Assembly: GCA_964520905.1 (NCBI GenBank)
Contig: CAZFQL010000001.1
Location: 124,001 to 188,000 of the forward strand
Direction of reading: 5' to 3'
Source: JAGVIE01 sp964520905
GTDB lineage: Bacteria; Bacteroidota; Ignavibacteria; UBA10030; SZUA-254
Length of the DNA stretch: 64,000 nucleotides
Each line of letters starts with the position of its first letter. Position 1 is the first letter of the stretch. This document shows positions 8,402 to 17,736 of the stretch, piece after piece. Below the pieces are notes generated by a model that saw nothing but the letters and a program-made list of their open reading frames with translations, was not told the origin of the DNA and did no database searches. The position numbers and the translations under genes are program-made.

Positions 8402-9694
8402 ATGGTTGCCATGAAAAACAATAAAACGCTCTTATTTATTTTATTCCTTATTTGTTGTGCACCACGGCTTGTTGCACAACAGCAGGTTGTCGATGGTATC
8501 GTTGCAGTTGTAGGTAAAGAACCGATTCTTCTTTCCGACCTCAACGCACAAGTTGAATTGTATACTTTTACAAACCGCGCCGATCCGAATACGCCGGGAT
8601 TAAAAAAACAAGTTCTCGATGCGCTGATAAACGAGAAGCTTATCCTTTCAAAAGCGCTCGAGGATACTACCATCACCGTATCGGAAGATGAGGTGAACAG
8701 CGAGTTAGACGCGCAAATCGCGCAACGCATTCAACAGCTTGGTTCCGAAAAACGTGTCGAAGAAGCTTTCGGCATGCCGATAAGCAAATTAAGGCGAGAA
8801 TATCGGGACGGAATGCGAAAACAAATACTTGCAGCTAAATGGTGGGAAGCAAAAAAAATCCTGATCAATGTCTCTCGCCGTGAAGTTGAAGATTTTTTTA
8901 GCCAATTTAAAGATAGTCTTCCCCGCGTTCCCGAAGAATTAGAATTATACCATATATTCATTATTCCGAAGACGAGCGGGATTGCAAAGACCCAGCTCAA
9001 AGAGGAAGCCCAAAAAGTATTAGATTCCATTAAAGCGGGCGGTGATTTCGCCGATTTCGCCCGAAGGTATTCGGACGATGTAGGGACAAAAACTTCGGGC
9101 GGCGATTTGGGATTTGTCAGGCGAGGCGAATTTTTTGCCGAATTCGAAGAAGCGGTTTTTTCTCTCAAAGAAAAACAACTATCCGATGCGGTAGAAACAC
9201 CGTTGGGATATCATCTCATCCAGTTGATAGAACGCCGGGGCGAACAGGTTCATCCACGACATATTCTTTTCCGATTCAAGCGCGATGTCTCTGAGACTGA
9301 CACTGCGATTGCATTCCTCAGGATTTTAAAGGACAGCGCCTCTCAGGGCACAAATTTTTCTGATCTTGCAAAGAGACATTCTGAAGATAAAGAATCGGCA
9401 TTACTCGGCGGTTTTTTGGGGCAACTTCCCGTTACACAATTCGAGAAAAATGTTCTGGATGCAATCAAAGATTTAAAGAACGGAGAAATAAGTGATCCCG
9501 TGGAAATTACTGCCGGAAAAAACAGGGGCTATCAAATTATTTATCTCAAGAAGAGAATCCCCGAACACTCTATGAGCCTTGCCGATGACTGGAACCGGTT
9601 GGGACAGCTTGCGACTTCTTTTAAGAGGAACAATGAATATCAAAATTGGATGAAACGGCTACGCTCAGAGATATATTGGGATGTACGATTATAA
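8402..9694 (+). CDS. surA: SurA-like periplasmic peptidyl-prolyl isomerase
   Basis: A 430-residue SurA-type chaperone for outer-membrane protein assembly. Order of parts: cleavable signal peptide (about 1-26, ending LVAQ), SurA N-terminal domain (VVDGIVAVVGKEPILLSDL onward, to about 165), parvulin domain 1 (about 175-280; HIFIIPKT, SGGDLGFVRRGEF, GYHLIQLIE) and parvulin domain 2 (about 283-390; PRHILFRF, GGFLGQLP, GYQIIYLKKR). A GAGAG Shine-Dalgarno site lies 8 bases before the ATG at 8402; a second ATG three codons later is also possible. Third of three folding-factor genes in a row. Confidence 0.87.
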   Translation: MVAMKNNKTLLFILFLICCAPRLVAQQQVVDGIVAVVGKEPILLSDLNAQVELYTFTNRADPNTPGLKKQVLDALINEKLILSKALEDTTITVSEDEVNSELDAQIAQRIQQLGSEKRVEEAFGMPISKLRREYRDGMRKQILAAKWWEAKKILINVSRREVEDFFSQFKDSLPRVPEELELYHIFIIPKTSGIAKTQLKEEAQKVLDSIKAGGDFADFARRYSDDVGTKTSGGDLGFVRRGEFFAEFEEAVFSLKEKQLSDAVETPLGYHLIQLIERRGEQVHPRHILFRFKRDVSETDTAIAFLRILKDSASQGTNFSDLAKRHSEDKESALLGGFLGQLPVTQFEKNVLDAIKDLKNGEISDPVEITAGKNRGYQIIYLKKRIPEHSMSLADDWNRLGQLATSFKRNNEYQNWMKRLRSEIYWDVRL

Positions 9695-9709
9695 AAACAG
9701 GAATCTAAC

Positions 9710-10714
9710 GTGGAAAATAAAATGAACATAAAATATTTAAACGATGTCGATGCAGTAAAGTCTCTTCAGGAGAGCTTCGCCGCCATCAAATCCGAGATTG
9801 CCAAAGTTATCATTGGTCAGGATGAGATAGTATCGCAATTGTTGATTTCTCTTCTCGCACGCGGGCATTGCCTGCTTATCGGCGTTCCAGGACTGGCTAA
9901 AACTCTCCTTATTAAAACGCTTGCAGAAGTATTGGATCTAAAATTCAGCCGCATTCAGTTTACGCCGGATTTAATGCCCAGCGACATCACCGGAACGGAA
10001 ATTATTGAAGACAATCGTATAACCGGCAGTAAATCCTTTAAATTTATTCATGGTCCTGTCTTTGCCAATATTCTTCTTGCCGATGAAATCAACAGGACCC
10101 CGCCTAAAACTCAAGCCGCGCTTCTCGAAGCGATGCAGGAACACCATGTGACTGCCGCCGGTCAAAAGTATATACTTGAAGAACCATTCTTCGTTCTAGC
10201 GACTCAAAACCCGATCGAACAGGAAGGAACATACCCGCTTCCCGAAGCTCAATTAGACCGCTTCATGTTCAATCTCTGGCTCGAGTATCCATCAGAGAAA
10301 GAAGAATTGGAAATCGTGAAATCCACTACGAGCATGTATGTTGCTTCCCTGAACCGTATTCTGGGAAAAGAAGAAATACTTTTTTATCAGGATTTGGTAC
10401 GCCGGGTACCCGTTGCAGATAATGTTATATCTTTTGCAGTAAATCTGGTTACCAGAACAAGACCAAAATATGCAAATTCTCCTCAATTCATTAAAGATTG
10501 GTTGAGCTGGGGAGCCGGACCCCGCGCTTCACAATATTTGATTTTAGGAGCGAAAACACGCGCTGTGCTGGAAGGGCGGCATTCCCCCGATATAGATGAC
10601 GTTCGGAAAGTAGTCGGGCCTGTTTTACGGCATCGCATAGTTCCCAATTTCAACGCTGAAGCTGATGGGGTAAGTACAATTCAAATCGTCGAGAAACTTC
10701 TCGCTACCATATAA
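9710..10714 (+). CDS. MoxR-family AAA+ ATPase
   Basis: A 334-residue MoxR ATPase: Walker A GVPGLAKT at 58-65, Walker B ILLADE with Asp125-Glu126, sensor-1 ATQNP, and the PEAQLDRF arginine-finger region. MoxR proteins act with VWA-domain partners in metal insertion or assembly of envelope complexes. The first start is a GTG at 9710 with AGGA 7 bases upstream; the ATG at 9722 is an alternative. It follows surA by 15 bases. The usual next gene, a DUF58 protein, is not present; a secreted protease comes next and a VWA membrane protein follows it. Confidence 0.9.
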   Translation: MENKMNIKYLNDVDAVKSLQESFAAIKSEIAKVIIGQDEIVSQLLISLLARGHCLLIGVPGLAKTLLIKTLAEVLDLKFSRIQFTPDLMPSDITGTEIIEDNRITGSKSFKFIHGPVFANILLADEINRTPPKTQAALLEAMQEHHVTAAGQKYILEEPFFVLATQNPIEQEGTYPLPEAQLDRFMFNLWLEYPSEKEELEIVKSTTSMYVASLNRILGKEEILFYQDLVRRVPVADNVISFAVNLVTRTRPKYANSPQFIKDWLSWGAGPRASQYLILGAKTRAVLEGRHSPDIDDVRKVVGPVLRHRIVPNFNAEADGVSTIQIVEKLLATI

Positions 10715-10730
10715 ACGAATTAATATTATC

Positions 10731-12842
10731 ATGAAGACAACCAGGAATATTATCTGTTTGATATTATTTTTGTTGAACTCTTCAGTACAGCTTTCATATT
10801 CACAATCTGTAAAAAAATACTGGGTCTTCTTTACAGATAAAGGTTCTTCTCTCCCGTCTTCGGGATTATTACCTAAGAACAGTATCCATTATGAAGAAGC
10901 GCTGAAGTATGTCGGTTCGCGTGCACTCGAACGACGGGCGAAGATTCTTCCCGTCGATTACCTGATCGATGCAGCCGATCTCCCGGTTAACGAATCGTAT
11001 ATACTGCAAATTCAAAATCTTGGGGGAACCCTCGTACAGCGAAGCCGATGGATGAATGCGGCAAGTTTCTATTTCCAACCGGATTATATTTCTGCCGTTG
11101 ATAAGTTGAGGTTTGTGAAAAACATACAACCGGTAATAAATTTTCGAGATAAAAGAAAAACTGAAACGTCTTTTTCTTCTATTCAATCATTCAGCAAGTT
11201 AGGATCCTTTGATTATGGTCAGTCTCTCGCGCAGTTGCAGATGATCAACATTCCCGTGCTTCACAATTTGGGGATTACCGGAAAAGGCGTGCTGATCGGG
11301 ATGCTTGATTCCGGTTTCCGGTGGAAGGAACACGAAGCGCTTCAAACCCGGAGTATTCTTGCAGAACATGATTTTATCTTCAACGATGATGTCACCGCAA
11401 ATCAGGCAAATGATTCCAAGAATCAGGATTCGCACGGAACGCTCACCTTCTCGGTTATCGGTGGTTATGAACCCGGTAAACTGATCGGCGCAGCATTTGA
11501 TGCAGATTTTATACTTGGGAAAACGGAATACATCCCCACTGAAACCCAGCAGGAAGAAGATAACTGGGTTGCGGCAATCGAATGGATGGAAAGTTACGGC
11601 GTCGATGTTGTTAGCAGTTCGCTGGGTTATAACGATTTTGATCCACAGGGTCCAAGTGCCGGGGATTACACATGGGAAAACGGCGACTTTGACGGAAAAA
11701 CAACAATCACTGCAAAGGCGGCGGCGCGCGCGGCACGTCTTGGTGTTGTTGTATGCACTGCTATGGGAAATGAGGGCAACGGCGATGGCATAACCGGCAC
11801 GCTGTTAACGCCAGCCGATACCGATAGTATTATTTCTGTCGGGGCGGCTGCATTTAACCGTACACTCTGGTATCTCAGTTCTACAGGTCCAACGAACGAC
11901 GGCAGAACAAAACCCGATATCGTTGCGCCGGGTGTCGGCGTTTATCATGCTACCGTTCCCGGTCCAAGTACATACGGTGCATCATCGGGAACATCGCTTG
12001 CTACACCGTTAACTGCAGGTGCCGCCGCGCTTTTACTCTCTGCCCGTCCCGAACTAACGCCTATTCAAATTCAAGATGCATTACGCTCATCTGCCGATAC
12101 AATTGATTCATTCATGTATCCTAATCGCCCCAATAATTTCATCGGCTGGGGATTAGTAAACGCTCTCAATGCGGCATTATCGTTTGGTCCAATCTTCAGT
12201 AACGAACCGACAATAGGTGTTGAATCAAATTTCAGTGTAGTCTCGATAAATGTTATATCGAAATTTGGCATTCGACCCGATAATGTAATTCTCTCCCATT
12301 CAGCGGGATCGGAAAATACATTTTCCAGAATTCCGATGGTTCTTAATGCCCCGGACATTTTTCCAACATCGGGGATATACCGAGCCGTTATCCCTAAACA
12401 GGAATTCGGTACCCCGATCCGGTGTCACATAGAAGCGAACGATAGCGCCGGGTATTCATATCGAAGCCCCGCTTCAATTCTTGGGACAGAGTGGGATTTT
12501 ATCTATGGTGTTCCCGGCTTAACGGGTCGCCAAACCGGTTCGGCAACTCATATACTTAATCAAAATTACCCAAATCCGTTTCATGCCACAGCGAGCTTGC
12601 CGGCGGGTCTTCTACCGGGTTCAGTTACGATTATATCTTTTGATCTTATAAGGACAGAACATGCAATTCTCAAGGTATACAATTTATTTGGAGAGGAACT
12701 TGCAACATTAGCAAACGATGTTTATCCTAAAGGTTCTTATACAAGAGTTTGGGATGCCTCACATTATCCCAGTGGAGTTTATTTTTATCGGCTCCTGACA
12801 CCATCATTCTCGGAAACGAGAAAAATGTTATATATCCGGTGA
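10731..12842 (+). CDS. Secreted subtilisin-like (S8) protease with type IX sorting domain
   Basis: A 703-residue secreted serine protease. Signal peptide about 1-24; catalytic domain about 180-475 with the triad Asp193 (GMLDSGF), His235 (DSHGT), Ser422 (SGTSLATP) and oxyanion Asn347 (GNEGN). The C-terminal 90 residues are a type IX secretion sorting domain: N-Y-P-N-P-F, then VYNLFGEELATL and PSGVYFYRL. Between NPF and ISFDL the domain has about a dozen extra residues (ATASLPAGLLPG) compared with the standard NPFNPTTTISF arrangement. It is exported to the cell surface or released. Located between moxR and the VWA gene with gaps of 16 and 4 bases, so co-transcribed. Confidence 0.88.
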   Translation: MKTTRNIICLILFLLNSSVQLSYSQSVKKYWVFFTDKGSSLPSSGLLPKNSIHYEEALKYVGSRALERRAKILPVDYLIDAADLPVNESYILQIQNLGGTLVQRSRWMNAASFYFQPDYISAVDKLRFVKNIQPVINFRDKRKTETSFSSIQSFSKLGSFDYGQSLAQLQMINIPVLHNLGITGKGVLIGMLDSGFRWKEHEALQTRSILAEHDFIFNDDVTANQANDSKNQDSHGTLTFSVIGGYEPGKLIGAAFDADFILGKTEYIPTETQQEEDNWVAAIEWMESYGVDVVSSSLGYNDFDPQGPSAGDYTWENGDFDGKTTITAKAAARAARLGVVVCTAMGNEGNGDGITGTLLTPADTDSIISVGAAAFNRTLWYLSSTGPTNDGRTKPDIVAPGVGVYHATVPGPSTYGASSGTSLATPLTAGAAALLLSARPELTPIQIQDALRSSADTIDSFMYPNRPNNFIGWGLVNALNAALSFGPIFSNEPTIGVESNFSVVSINVISKFGIRPDNVILSHSAGSENTFSRIPMVLNAPDIFPTSGIYRAVIPKQEFGTPIRCHIEANDSAGYSYRSPASILGTEWDFIYGVPGLTGRQTGSATHILNQNYPNPFHATASLPAGLLPGSVTIISFDLIRTEHAILKVYNLFGEELATLANDVYPKGSYTRVWDASHYPSGVYFYRLLTPSFSETRKMLYIR

Positions 12843-12846
12843 AGCC

Positions 12847-15018
12847 ATGCTTACTGCGAGTATGGATATAACGTTAGTCGGAAGCCTTCTTGTCCTAATC
12901 CTTTCGCTCATTATTGCAGTTGGGGCGGCGTTGCTTTTTTATCGGTACACGCTTCCACCTCTTCCCGCAAGACTCAAAATTATTTTATCTTCTCTACGGT
13001 CACTCTCGCTGGTATTGATTATTCTGATCTTGTTCGAGCCTGTGCTTCGTTTTGTTAATCACAACGAGCAGACGCCGGTAGTTGCCGTTCTTATCGATGA
13101 TTCTCAAAGCATGACGATCAAAGAGGGAATAGGAAACAGGACAGACGCTGTGAAACGATTTTTAAAGGGAAAATATTTAGGTAATGTATCGTCGGACGTG
13201 AAAATTCATTATTACGCGGTATCATCGAAGTTGAATGGACTCTATACAACTCCCCCGGATTCCTTGACGTTTAAAGGTGAAACAACTGATCTTTCAAACG
13301 TTTTTTCAGAATTAAAGGAACATATGCAACGGGATAACATTCAGTCCGTCGTACTCATTACCGATGGAGAATATAATATCGGAAAGAACCCGCTCTACGA
13401 GGCAGAAGCTTTGGGAATTCCCGTTTATACAATCGGTGTCGGTGATACGAGTGAACAGAAGGATATTCTTGTTAAAAAGATTATTACCAACAATCTTGCC
13501 TATGCCGGAACACGCGTTCCCGTTGATGTTGCGATCAAAACCTCAGGTTATAACAATGCTAATGTTGAAGTGATCCTCAGCGAGAATGAGGCAACAATAG
13601 ATCGGAAAGTTGTACAGGTTACCGGAGGAACGCACGAGTATCCTGTTCGGTTATTTCTGGATTCGAAGGAAGAAGGAACAAAAAAATATACGGTGAGTGT
13701 ATCGAAACTTCCGGGAGAATTGACCGACAGAAATAATGCGCGTACTTTTTTCTTGAAAGTCCTTCGAAGCAAAATTAAAGCGCTTCTTATTGCCGGCGCT
13801 CCCAGCCCGGATGTATCTGCGGTGAGACAAGCTCTCGTCGAGGAAGAGCATTTTTCAGTCCAATCGTTTGTGCAAAGAGATGGAAATGGTTTTTATGAGG
13901 GCAACTTTACAAGCTCTACAGCCGATAGTGTGGATTGTTTTGTGTTTGTCGGATTCCCTTCGATGATGACTGATGAAGGAATTATCCGGCGGCTTCAGGA
14001 GATCGTCGAGCAGAAAAAAATCCCCGTGTTGTTTGTCAACAGTAAAACGATAAGTTACGATAAGTTGAAGACTTTTGAATCGATTCTGCCTTTTACCTGG
14101 ACGAATACGAGCACGGATGAAATTCTTGTCTTTCCCTCTGTCGCCGAGAAACAAAAAACACATCCGCTGGTTACGCTGGAAGGAAATATGACGCCGGAAA
14201 TCTGGCACCAATTGCCGCCGGTATATAAGACACAAACTCTTTTCAAAGTTAAACCTGAAGCCGATATAATTGCCGCCGTGAAAATGCAGAACGTAGTTCT
14301 TTCCGAGCCGCTTGTAGCTATTAGAACCATCAACAGGCAAAAATCGTTTGCGATAACCGGGTATGGTATATGGCGATGGCGGCTTCTCGCACACAGCAAC
14401 TCGGAAACTGAAAAATTTCTCCCGCTTCTTATCTCCAACGCTGTTCGCTGGCTGACGACAAAAGAAGATGAGAAGAACGTGCGAGTCGTACCCGTTAAGG
14501 AAACATTTACCACGGCAGAGCCGGTTGAATTTACGGGACAGGTATATGATGAACAATTAAAACCTGTGAGTGATGCAGAAGTGACGGTCGAGCTGGTTCA
14601 CGGCAGCGAAAAAATTCCACTTGTTCTACGCGCAATCGGAGACGGGCGTTATGAAGGATCTCTCGATGGTGCAGGTGAGGGCGATTATCTTTTTACGGCA
14701 AAGGCATCCGGTGAGGGAAAAATGTTTGGCGAGGATAAAGGCAGATTATCTGTCGGTCAAATGAATATCGAGTTTCTTGAAACTAAGATGAATAAATCTC
14801 TGCTTGAACAAATCGCTTACCGGACTAGTGGAAAATATTACGATATCGGTAAAGTTGATGCTATGGGAGCGGATATTGGGAGAGATGTAAAATTCACGCC
14901 GAAAGAGATCATCCGGACAAGTGAAATTGAACTTTGGAATTGGAAATATATTGCCGCCATCATCGTTCTTCTTCTTGGCATTGAATGGTTTTTACGGAAA
15001 AGGAGCGGGATGCTGTGA
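12847..15018 (+). CDS. Membrane-anchored VWA-domain protein (BatA/B-like)
   Basis: A 723-residue protein with two N-terminal membrane segments (about 10-32 and 47-67), a von Willebrand factor A domain (about 78-200) carrying the MIDAS D-x-S-x-S at 84-88 and ITDGEYN, a long Ig-like/glutamine-amidotransferase-like extracytoplasmic part with few recognisable motifs, and a C-terminal membrane segment (about 698-716). This is the arrangement of VWA partners of MoxR ATPases. The ATG at 12847 follows the protease stop by 4 bases; a second ATG lies five codons on. No terminator was seen just downstream. Confidence 0.8.
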   Translation: MLTASMDITLVGSLLVLILSLIIAVGAALLFYRYTLPPLPARLKIILSSLRSLSLVLIILILFEPVLRFVNHNEQTPVVAVLIDDSQSMTIKEGIGNRTDAVKRFLKGKYLGNVSSDVKIHYYAVSSKLNGLYTTPPDSLTFKGETTDLSNVFSELKEHMQRDNIQSVVLITDGEYNIGKNPLYEAEALGIPVYTIGVGDTSEQKDILVKKIITNNLAYAGTRVPVDVAIKTSGYNNANVEVILSENEATIDRKVVQVTGGTHEYPVRLFLDSKEEGTKKYTVSVSKLPGELTDRNNARTFFLKVLRSKIKALLIAGAPSPDVSAVRQALVEEEHFSVQSFVQRDGNGFYEGNFTSSTADSVDCFVFVGFPSMMTDEGIIRRLQEIVEQKKIPVLFVNSKTISYDKLKTFESILPFTWTNTSTDEILVFPSVAEKQKTHPLVTLEGNMTPEIWHQLPPVYKTQTLFKVKPEADIIAAVKMQNVVLSEPLVAIRTINRQKSFAITGYGIWRWRLLAHSNSETEKFLPLLISNAVRWLTTKEDEKNVRVVPVKETFTTAEPVEFTGQVYDEQLKPVSDAEVTVELVHGSEKIPLVLRAIGDGRYEGSLDGAGEGDYLFTAKASGEGKMFGEDKGRLSVGQMNIEFLETKMNKSLLEQIAYRTSGKYYDIGKVDAMGADIGRDVKFTPKEIIRTSEIELWNWKYIAAIIVLLLGIEWFLRKRSGML

Positions 15019-15204
15019 GATTTAACTTCACTCCATGAAGTCGTCTATCAAGACGGGAATGCTTTGTGGTTTCATGAGGGTGTCTCTAAAAAATTATTTA
15101 TTTGTATTGAGTGAGGCTTTTCGTAACCGTGACAATTCCAACGGCGTGTTTTTGCGCGATAGGAGCCGCGCTACAAGTTAAAGGTCGATGTTATATCTCA
15201 TCGA

Positions 15205-15585
15205 TTATTCTTCCTTAGCCAATTGGCGGAGTTTCTGTTCTAACTGATTGATTCTTGCTTCGTAGTGCTTGACAGAATCGTCGAGTTCAGGACCCCACCA
15301 CACGGCGGCCTTCGGCATTTTTCTTTGAACTTCAATTAATTCGATTGTCTGATTAACGATGTCGACAATCTGTTTCTGTGTTGTACGGACTTGGTTGATC
15401 CTGTTTTCCAAAGACGCCCAAGGGGTACTTACAGCGACGTTCTCATACTTTATCATGAGAATGCCGACAACTAGCACGCCGGATAAAATCACAAATAGTC
15501 CATTATAAGGTTTGCCGATTGCATTGAAACGAACTACCGATGCGATGAAACAGACCAGAAGAAATAGAACAACTGCAATTGTCAT
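15205..15585 (-). CDS. Small membrane protein with C-terminal coiled coil
   Basis: A 126-residue protein of unknown function. Two membrane segments lie at about 3-17 and 30-45; the rest is charged and heptad-like, with a final coiled coil (HYEARINQLEQKLRQLAKEE at the C-terminus). Topology suggests a membrane anchor with a cytoplasmic coiled coil. It lies alone between the VWA gene, which is on the opposite strand, and the DUF4062 gene, about 70 bases after the latter. I recognise no family. Confidence 0.55.
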   Translation of the reverse strand: MTIAVVLFLLVCFIASVVRFNAIGKPYNGLFVILSGVLVVGILMIKYENVAVSTPWASLENRINQVRTTQKQIVDIVNQTIELIEVQRKMPKAAVWWGPELDDSVKHYEARINQLEQKLRQLAKEE

Positions 15586-15658
15586 AAGAAACCTTTTTTA
15601 TTTAGAATACTTCAAAGTGTTAGCTGCAGTTGTTTTGCGTGTCCACTTCGACATTTGA

Positions 15659-16534
15659 TCAGCGTTTGCTTAATTCTGTTTTCAACAAATCAGCAACATC
15701 GTAACCTTCACGAGTCAACTCATAATGCTCACCTTTGTAGCCACGATCAACTAGCAGTCCGGCCCGTTCAAGTTCATGGACTGCTCCTTCCCATATTGCT
15801 TGTGATCGCCGATCATGTCCGTCACCAAATTGCTTATCGGTTGTCTGTACAAACATTCCGCCAATAAAGCGAACCACAAGTATAGCTCCGTGTGGGTCAT
15901 TACAGGCTTCGATCAAAAGCTCCTGTGCTTCCTTTGAAAGCGGAGGAATCCCGGTCAGTTTTGGCTGGGATATTATGGATTCGGTCATAGAAGGTTCCCC
16001 GGTGGATCCAAGAACCGATTGGAGATAATCGTCTTGAGCAACCCGCAATGAAAGTTGGTGGGTAAACTTTTTCTCAAAATCTTGAGCACTTTCAAATGTT
16101 TCAATGAGCCCCTTTTGTTCGCATTCTTTCTTGAAGTCTTTGAGTTGACGATATTGCTCAGGGTCGACACTATCGGGAATCACAGGTGCTTCTGAAAAAT
16201 AGAGCATAGCTGGTTTTCCAGCTTGAATGTGTCTCTGTATTTCTTCGACTGTTCCACTCTTTGAAGAACCAGTAGGTGTCCCGATTCGAGTCCAGAAAAT
16301 TCCGATTAAGAGATCACAGTTCTCCAAAACCTCCTTGTTGATTATTTCTTGGGCACGTTGACCCATAGTCGGGGACGCATGGGTTTCCCACATGACTGGA
16401 AGAAGCACGGCTTGCTTATCTTTCGAGTGAATAATATTCCACTGATTTACAACTTCTCGTGCAATTTGCCGTTCTCTAAGAACATCAGAGGGGGAGGCAA
16501 TCATCACTTCGATTACTATAGCTTTATATGCCAT
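15659..16534 (-). CDS. DUF4062 protein with winged-helix-like C-terminus
   Basis: A 291-residue protein. The N-terminal half is a DUF4062 domain (MIASPSDV at 11-18, LLPVMWETHASP, CDLLIGIFWTRIGTPTG, GTVEEI, GKPAMLYFS), an alpha/beta fold related to TIR and nucleoside-deoxyribosyltransferase-like domains and often found in bacterial signalling or defence proteins. The last 70 residues look like a winged helix (AIWEGAVHELERAGLL ... YELTREGYDVADLL). The ATG at 16534 (MAYKAI) matches how relatives start; an in-frame ATG six codons upstream is less likely. No operon partner other than possibly the small membrane gene downstream. Role not known; an abortive or NAD-type effector is only a guess. Confidence 0.75.
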   Translation of the reverse strand: MAYKAIVIEVMIASPSDVLRERQIAREVVNQWNIIHSKDKQAVLLPVMWETHASPTMGQRAQEIINKEVLENCDLLIGIFWTRIGTPTGSSKSGTVEEIQRHIQAGKPAMLYFSEAPVIPDSVDPEQYRQLKDFKKECEQKGLIETFESAQDFEKKFTHQLSLRVAQDDYLQSVLGSTGEPSMTESIISQPKLTGIPPLSKEAQELLIEACNDPHGAILVVRFIGGMFVQTTDKQFGDGHDRRSQAIWEGAVHELERAGLLVDRGYKGEHYELTREGYDVADLLKTELSKR

Positions 16535-16925
16535 AAGATTGATCCGATTCAATTAGAAAAATCAGCAAAACAATGGCTGCGGAACTTTTGTAAGTACGCA
16601 ATATTGTCCCGTCCCGCAAAAATTCGGGACAGGATAAACTGTTATTATCTTTTTTCTTTTTAGCTTATTTAGGCAATTTCGGTGTTTCATCTTGTATTTT
16701 ATATTCGTCTTTCCATTACGTCAATTTCATACCGTAGGTTCTTTCCCGTGCTAACCCGCACCCAGAGCATCTTTCTATTGCCAAGAATTTACACAATCTC
16801 CGATGAAGTGTCAAGTAAAATCTTACTTGTTTTTTTAGCTATGGCAGGTATTCTTCAAATAAAAAATCTAATGGCTTAGAAGTTATCTTCCTTATAAGTT
16901 CATCGATGAGTTTAGTGTTCTGCGG
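16535..16925. other. Intergenic region, no gene recognised
   Basis: A 391-base gap between a minus-strand and a plus-strand gene. It contains the hairpin repeat at 16611-16630 and probably the promoters of both flanking genes, but no convincing -35/-10 pair or coding frame. A 65-codon plus-strand frame at 16682-16879 has no Shine-Dalgarno site and no family resemblance. Confidence 0.5.
16611..16630. repeat. Short hairpin repeat GTCCCG/CGGGAC
   Basis: Perfect inverted repeat GTCCCG (16611-16616) and CGGGAC (16625-16630) around an 8-base loop CAAAAATT, preceded by another TGTCCC. No T-run follows, so it is not a classical terminator. It looks like a dispersed intergenic palindromic repeat. Confidence 0.45.
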
Positions 16926-17618
16926 ATGAGTAAGAATATACAACGAACTTCCCCAAGCATAGACCAACTTTTGGATTTACGAGATGAAAGCAGTATTATG
17001 CAATATCAAATTATTCAGGAAGCAATGGAACATAAACTAAGAAAACATCATCTATCTCATATCCCCGAATTGAAAGTCGGAGAAAACCTTTTTAAACATC
17101 GGTTCTCAATTGGTTGCTCTATGTCAAATTGTGAAGGTGTCTGCTGTAAACTTGGGGTGTATGCCGATGTAAAAGAACGCGATAAAATTTTAGCTCATGT
17201 AGATTTAATTCACAAGTATATGGAGCCACAGCAAGAGCATGATCCGACAAAATGGTTCGATGGTCATGAAGTCGAGGATAAAGATTTTCCCTCCGGGCGG
17301 ACTATTGGAACTGTAGCGATGGATTATGGGTGTGTGTTTTTAGACAGCGCGGGACGCTGTACCCTGCAAAAAGCTTGTACTGCCGAGGGAATGTCTCCAT
17401 ATTTTCTTAAACCGTTCTATTGCGTTGCTTTCCCGGTTACAGTAGATCATGGTTTTCTTATTGTAGATGATGTCGAGTTGGAAAATCGTCCCCCGTGCTG
17501 TATCATCGATCCGAAAGGTTCGTTGAATGTATTCGATGTGTGCCCAACCGAGCTTGAATATGTTTTAGGGAAGGAAGGCGCAGAGGAGCTTCGTACACTT
17601 TTCAACTCTTCAAAGTAA
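16926..17618 (+). CDS. Cysteine-rich DUF3109-like protein
   Basis: A 230-residue protein with a metal-binding-type Cys pattern: C-S-M-S-N-C-E-G-V-C-C near residues 64-74, then DYGCVFLDSAGRC, KAC, FYC, PPCC and VCP. This is the pattern of DUF3109, a relative of YkgJ-type zinc/iron-cluster proteins of unknown function. No signal peptide; cytoplasmic. The ATG at 16926 has no clear Shine-Dalgarno site; another Met at residue 25 could be used instead, but the conserved part begins after both. It stands alone. Confidence 0.7.
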   Translation: MSKNIQRTSPSIDQLLDLRDESSIMQYQIIQEAMEHKLRKHHLSHIPELKVGENLFKHRFSIGCSMSNCEGVCCKLGVYADVKERDKILAHVDLIHKYMEPQQEHDPTKWFDGHEVEDKDFPSGRTIGTVAMDYGCVFLDSAGRCTLQKACTAEGMSPYFLKPFYCVAFPVTVDHGFLIVDDVELENRPPCCIIDPKGSLNVFDVCPTELEYVLGKEGAEELRTLFNSSK

Positions 17619-17736
17619 TTATACGAATACAGATGATTGTGTGAATAATACAGGGGATTAATAATGCTGGTAGGTATGTAATTCACCCTTCGGAAAATTA
17701 CAAACATTAATCAGTATCTAAGCAGGCAGAGATTAA

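Noticed and set aside
12567..12640. Palindromic insert in the sorting domain of the subtilase, by analogy with mqnE
   Set aside because: The extra residues are real relative to the standard motif, but the DNA does not form a convincing hairpin.
13855..14556. 233-codon minus-strand frame
   Set aside because: It is opposite the well-supported VWA protein gene and shows no domain pattern or ribosome site.
15019..15204. Insertion-sequence remnant suggested by GGGTGTCTCTAAAAA
   Set aside because: Only one short resembling end was seen, with no transposase fragment or partner repeat.
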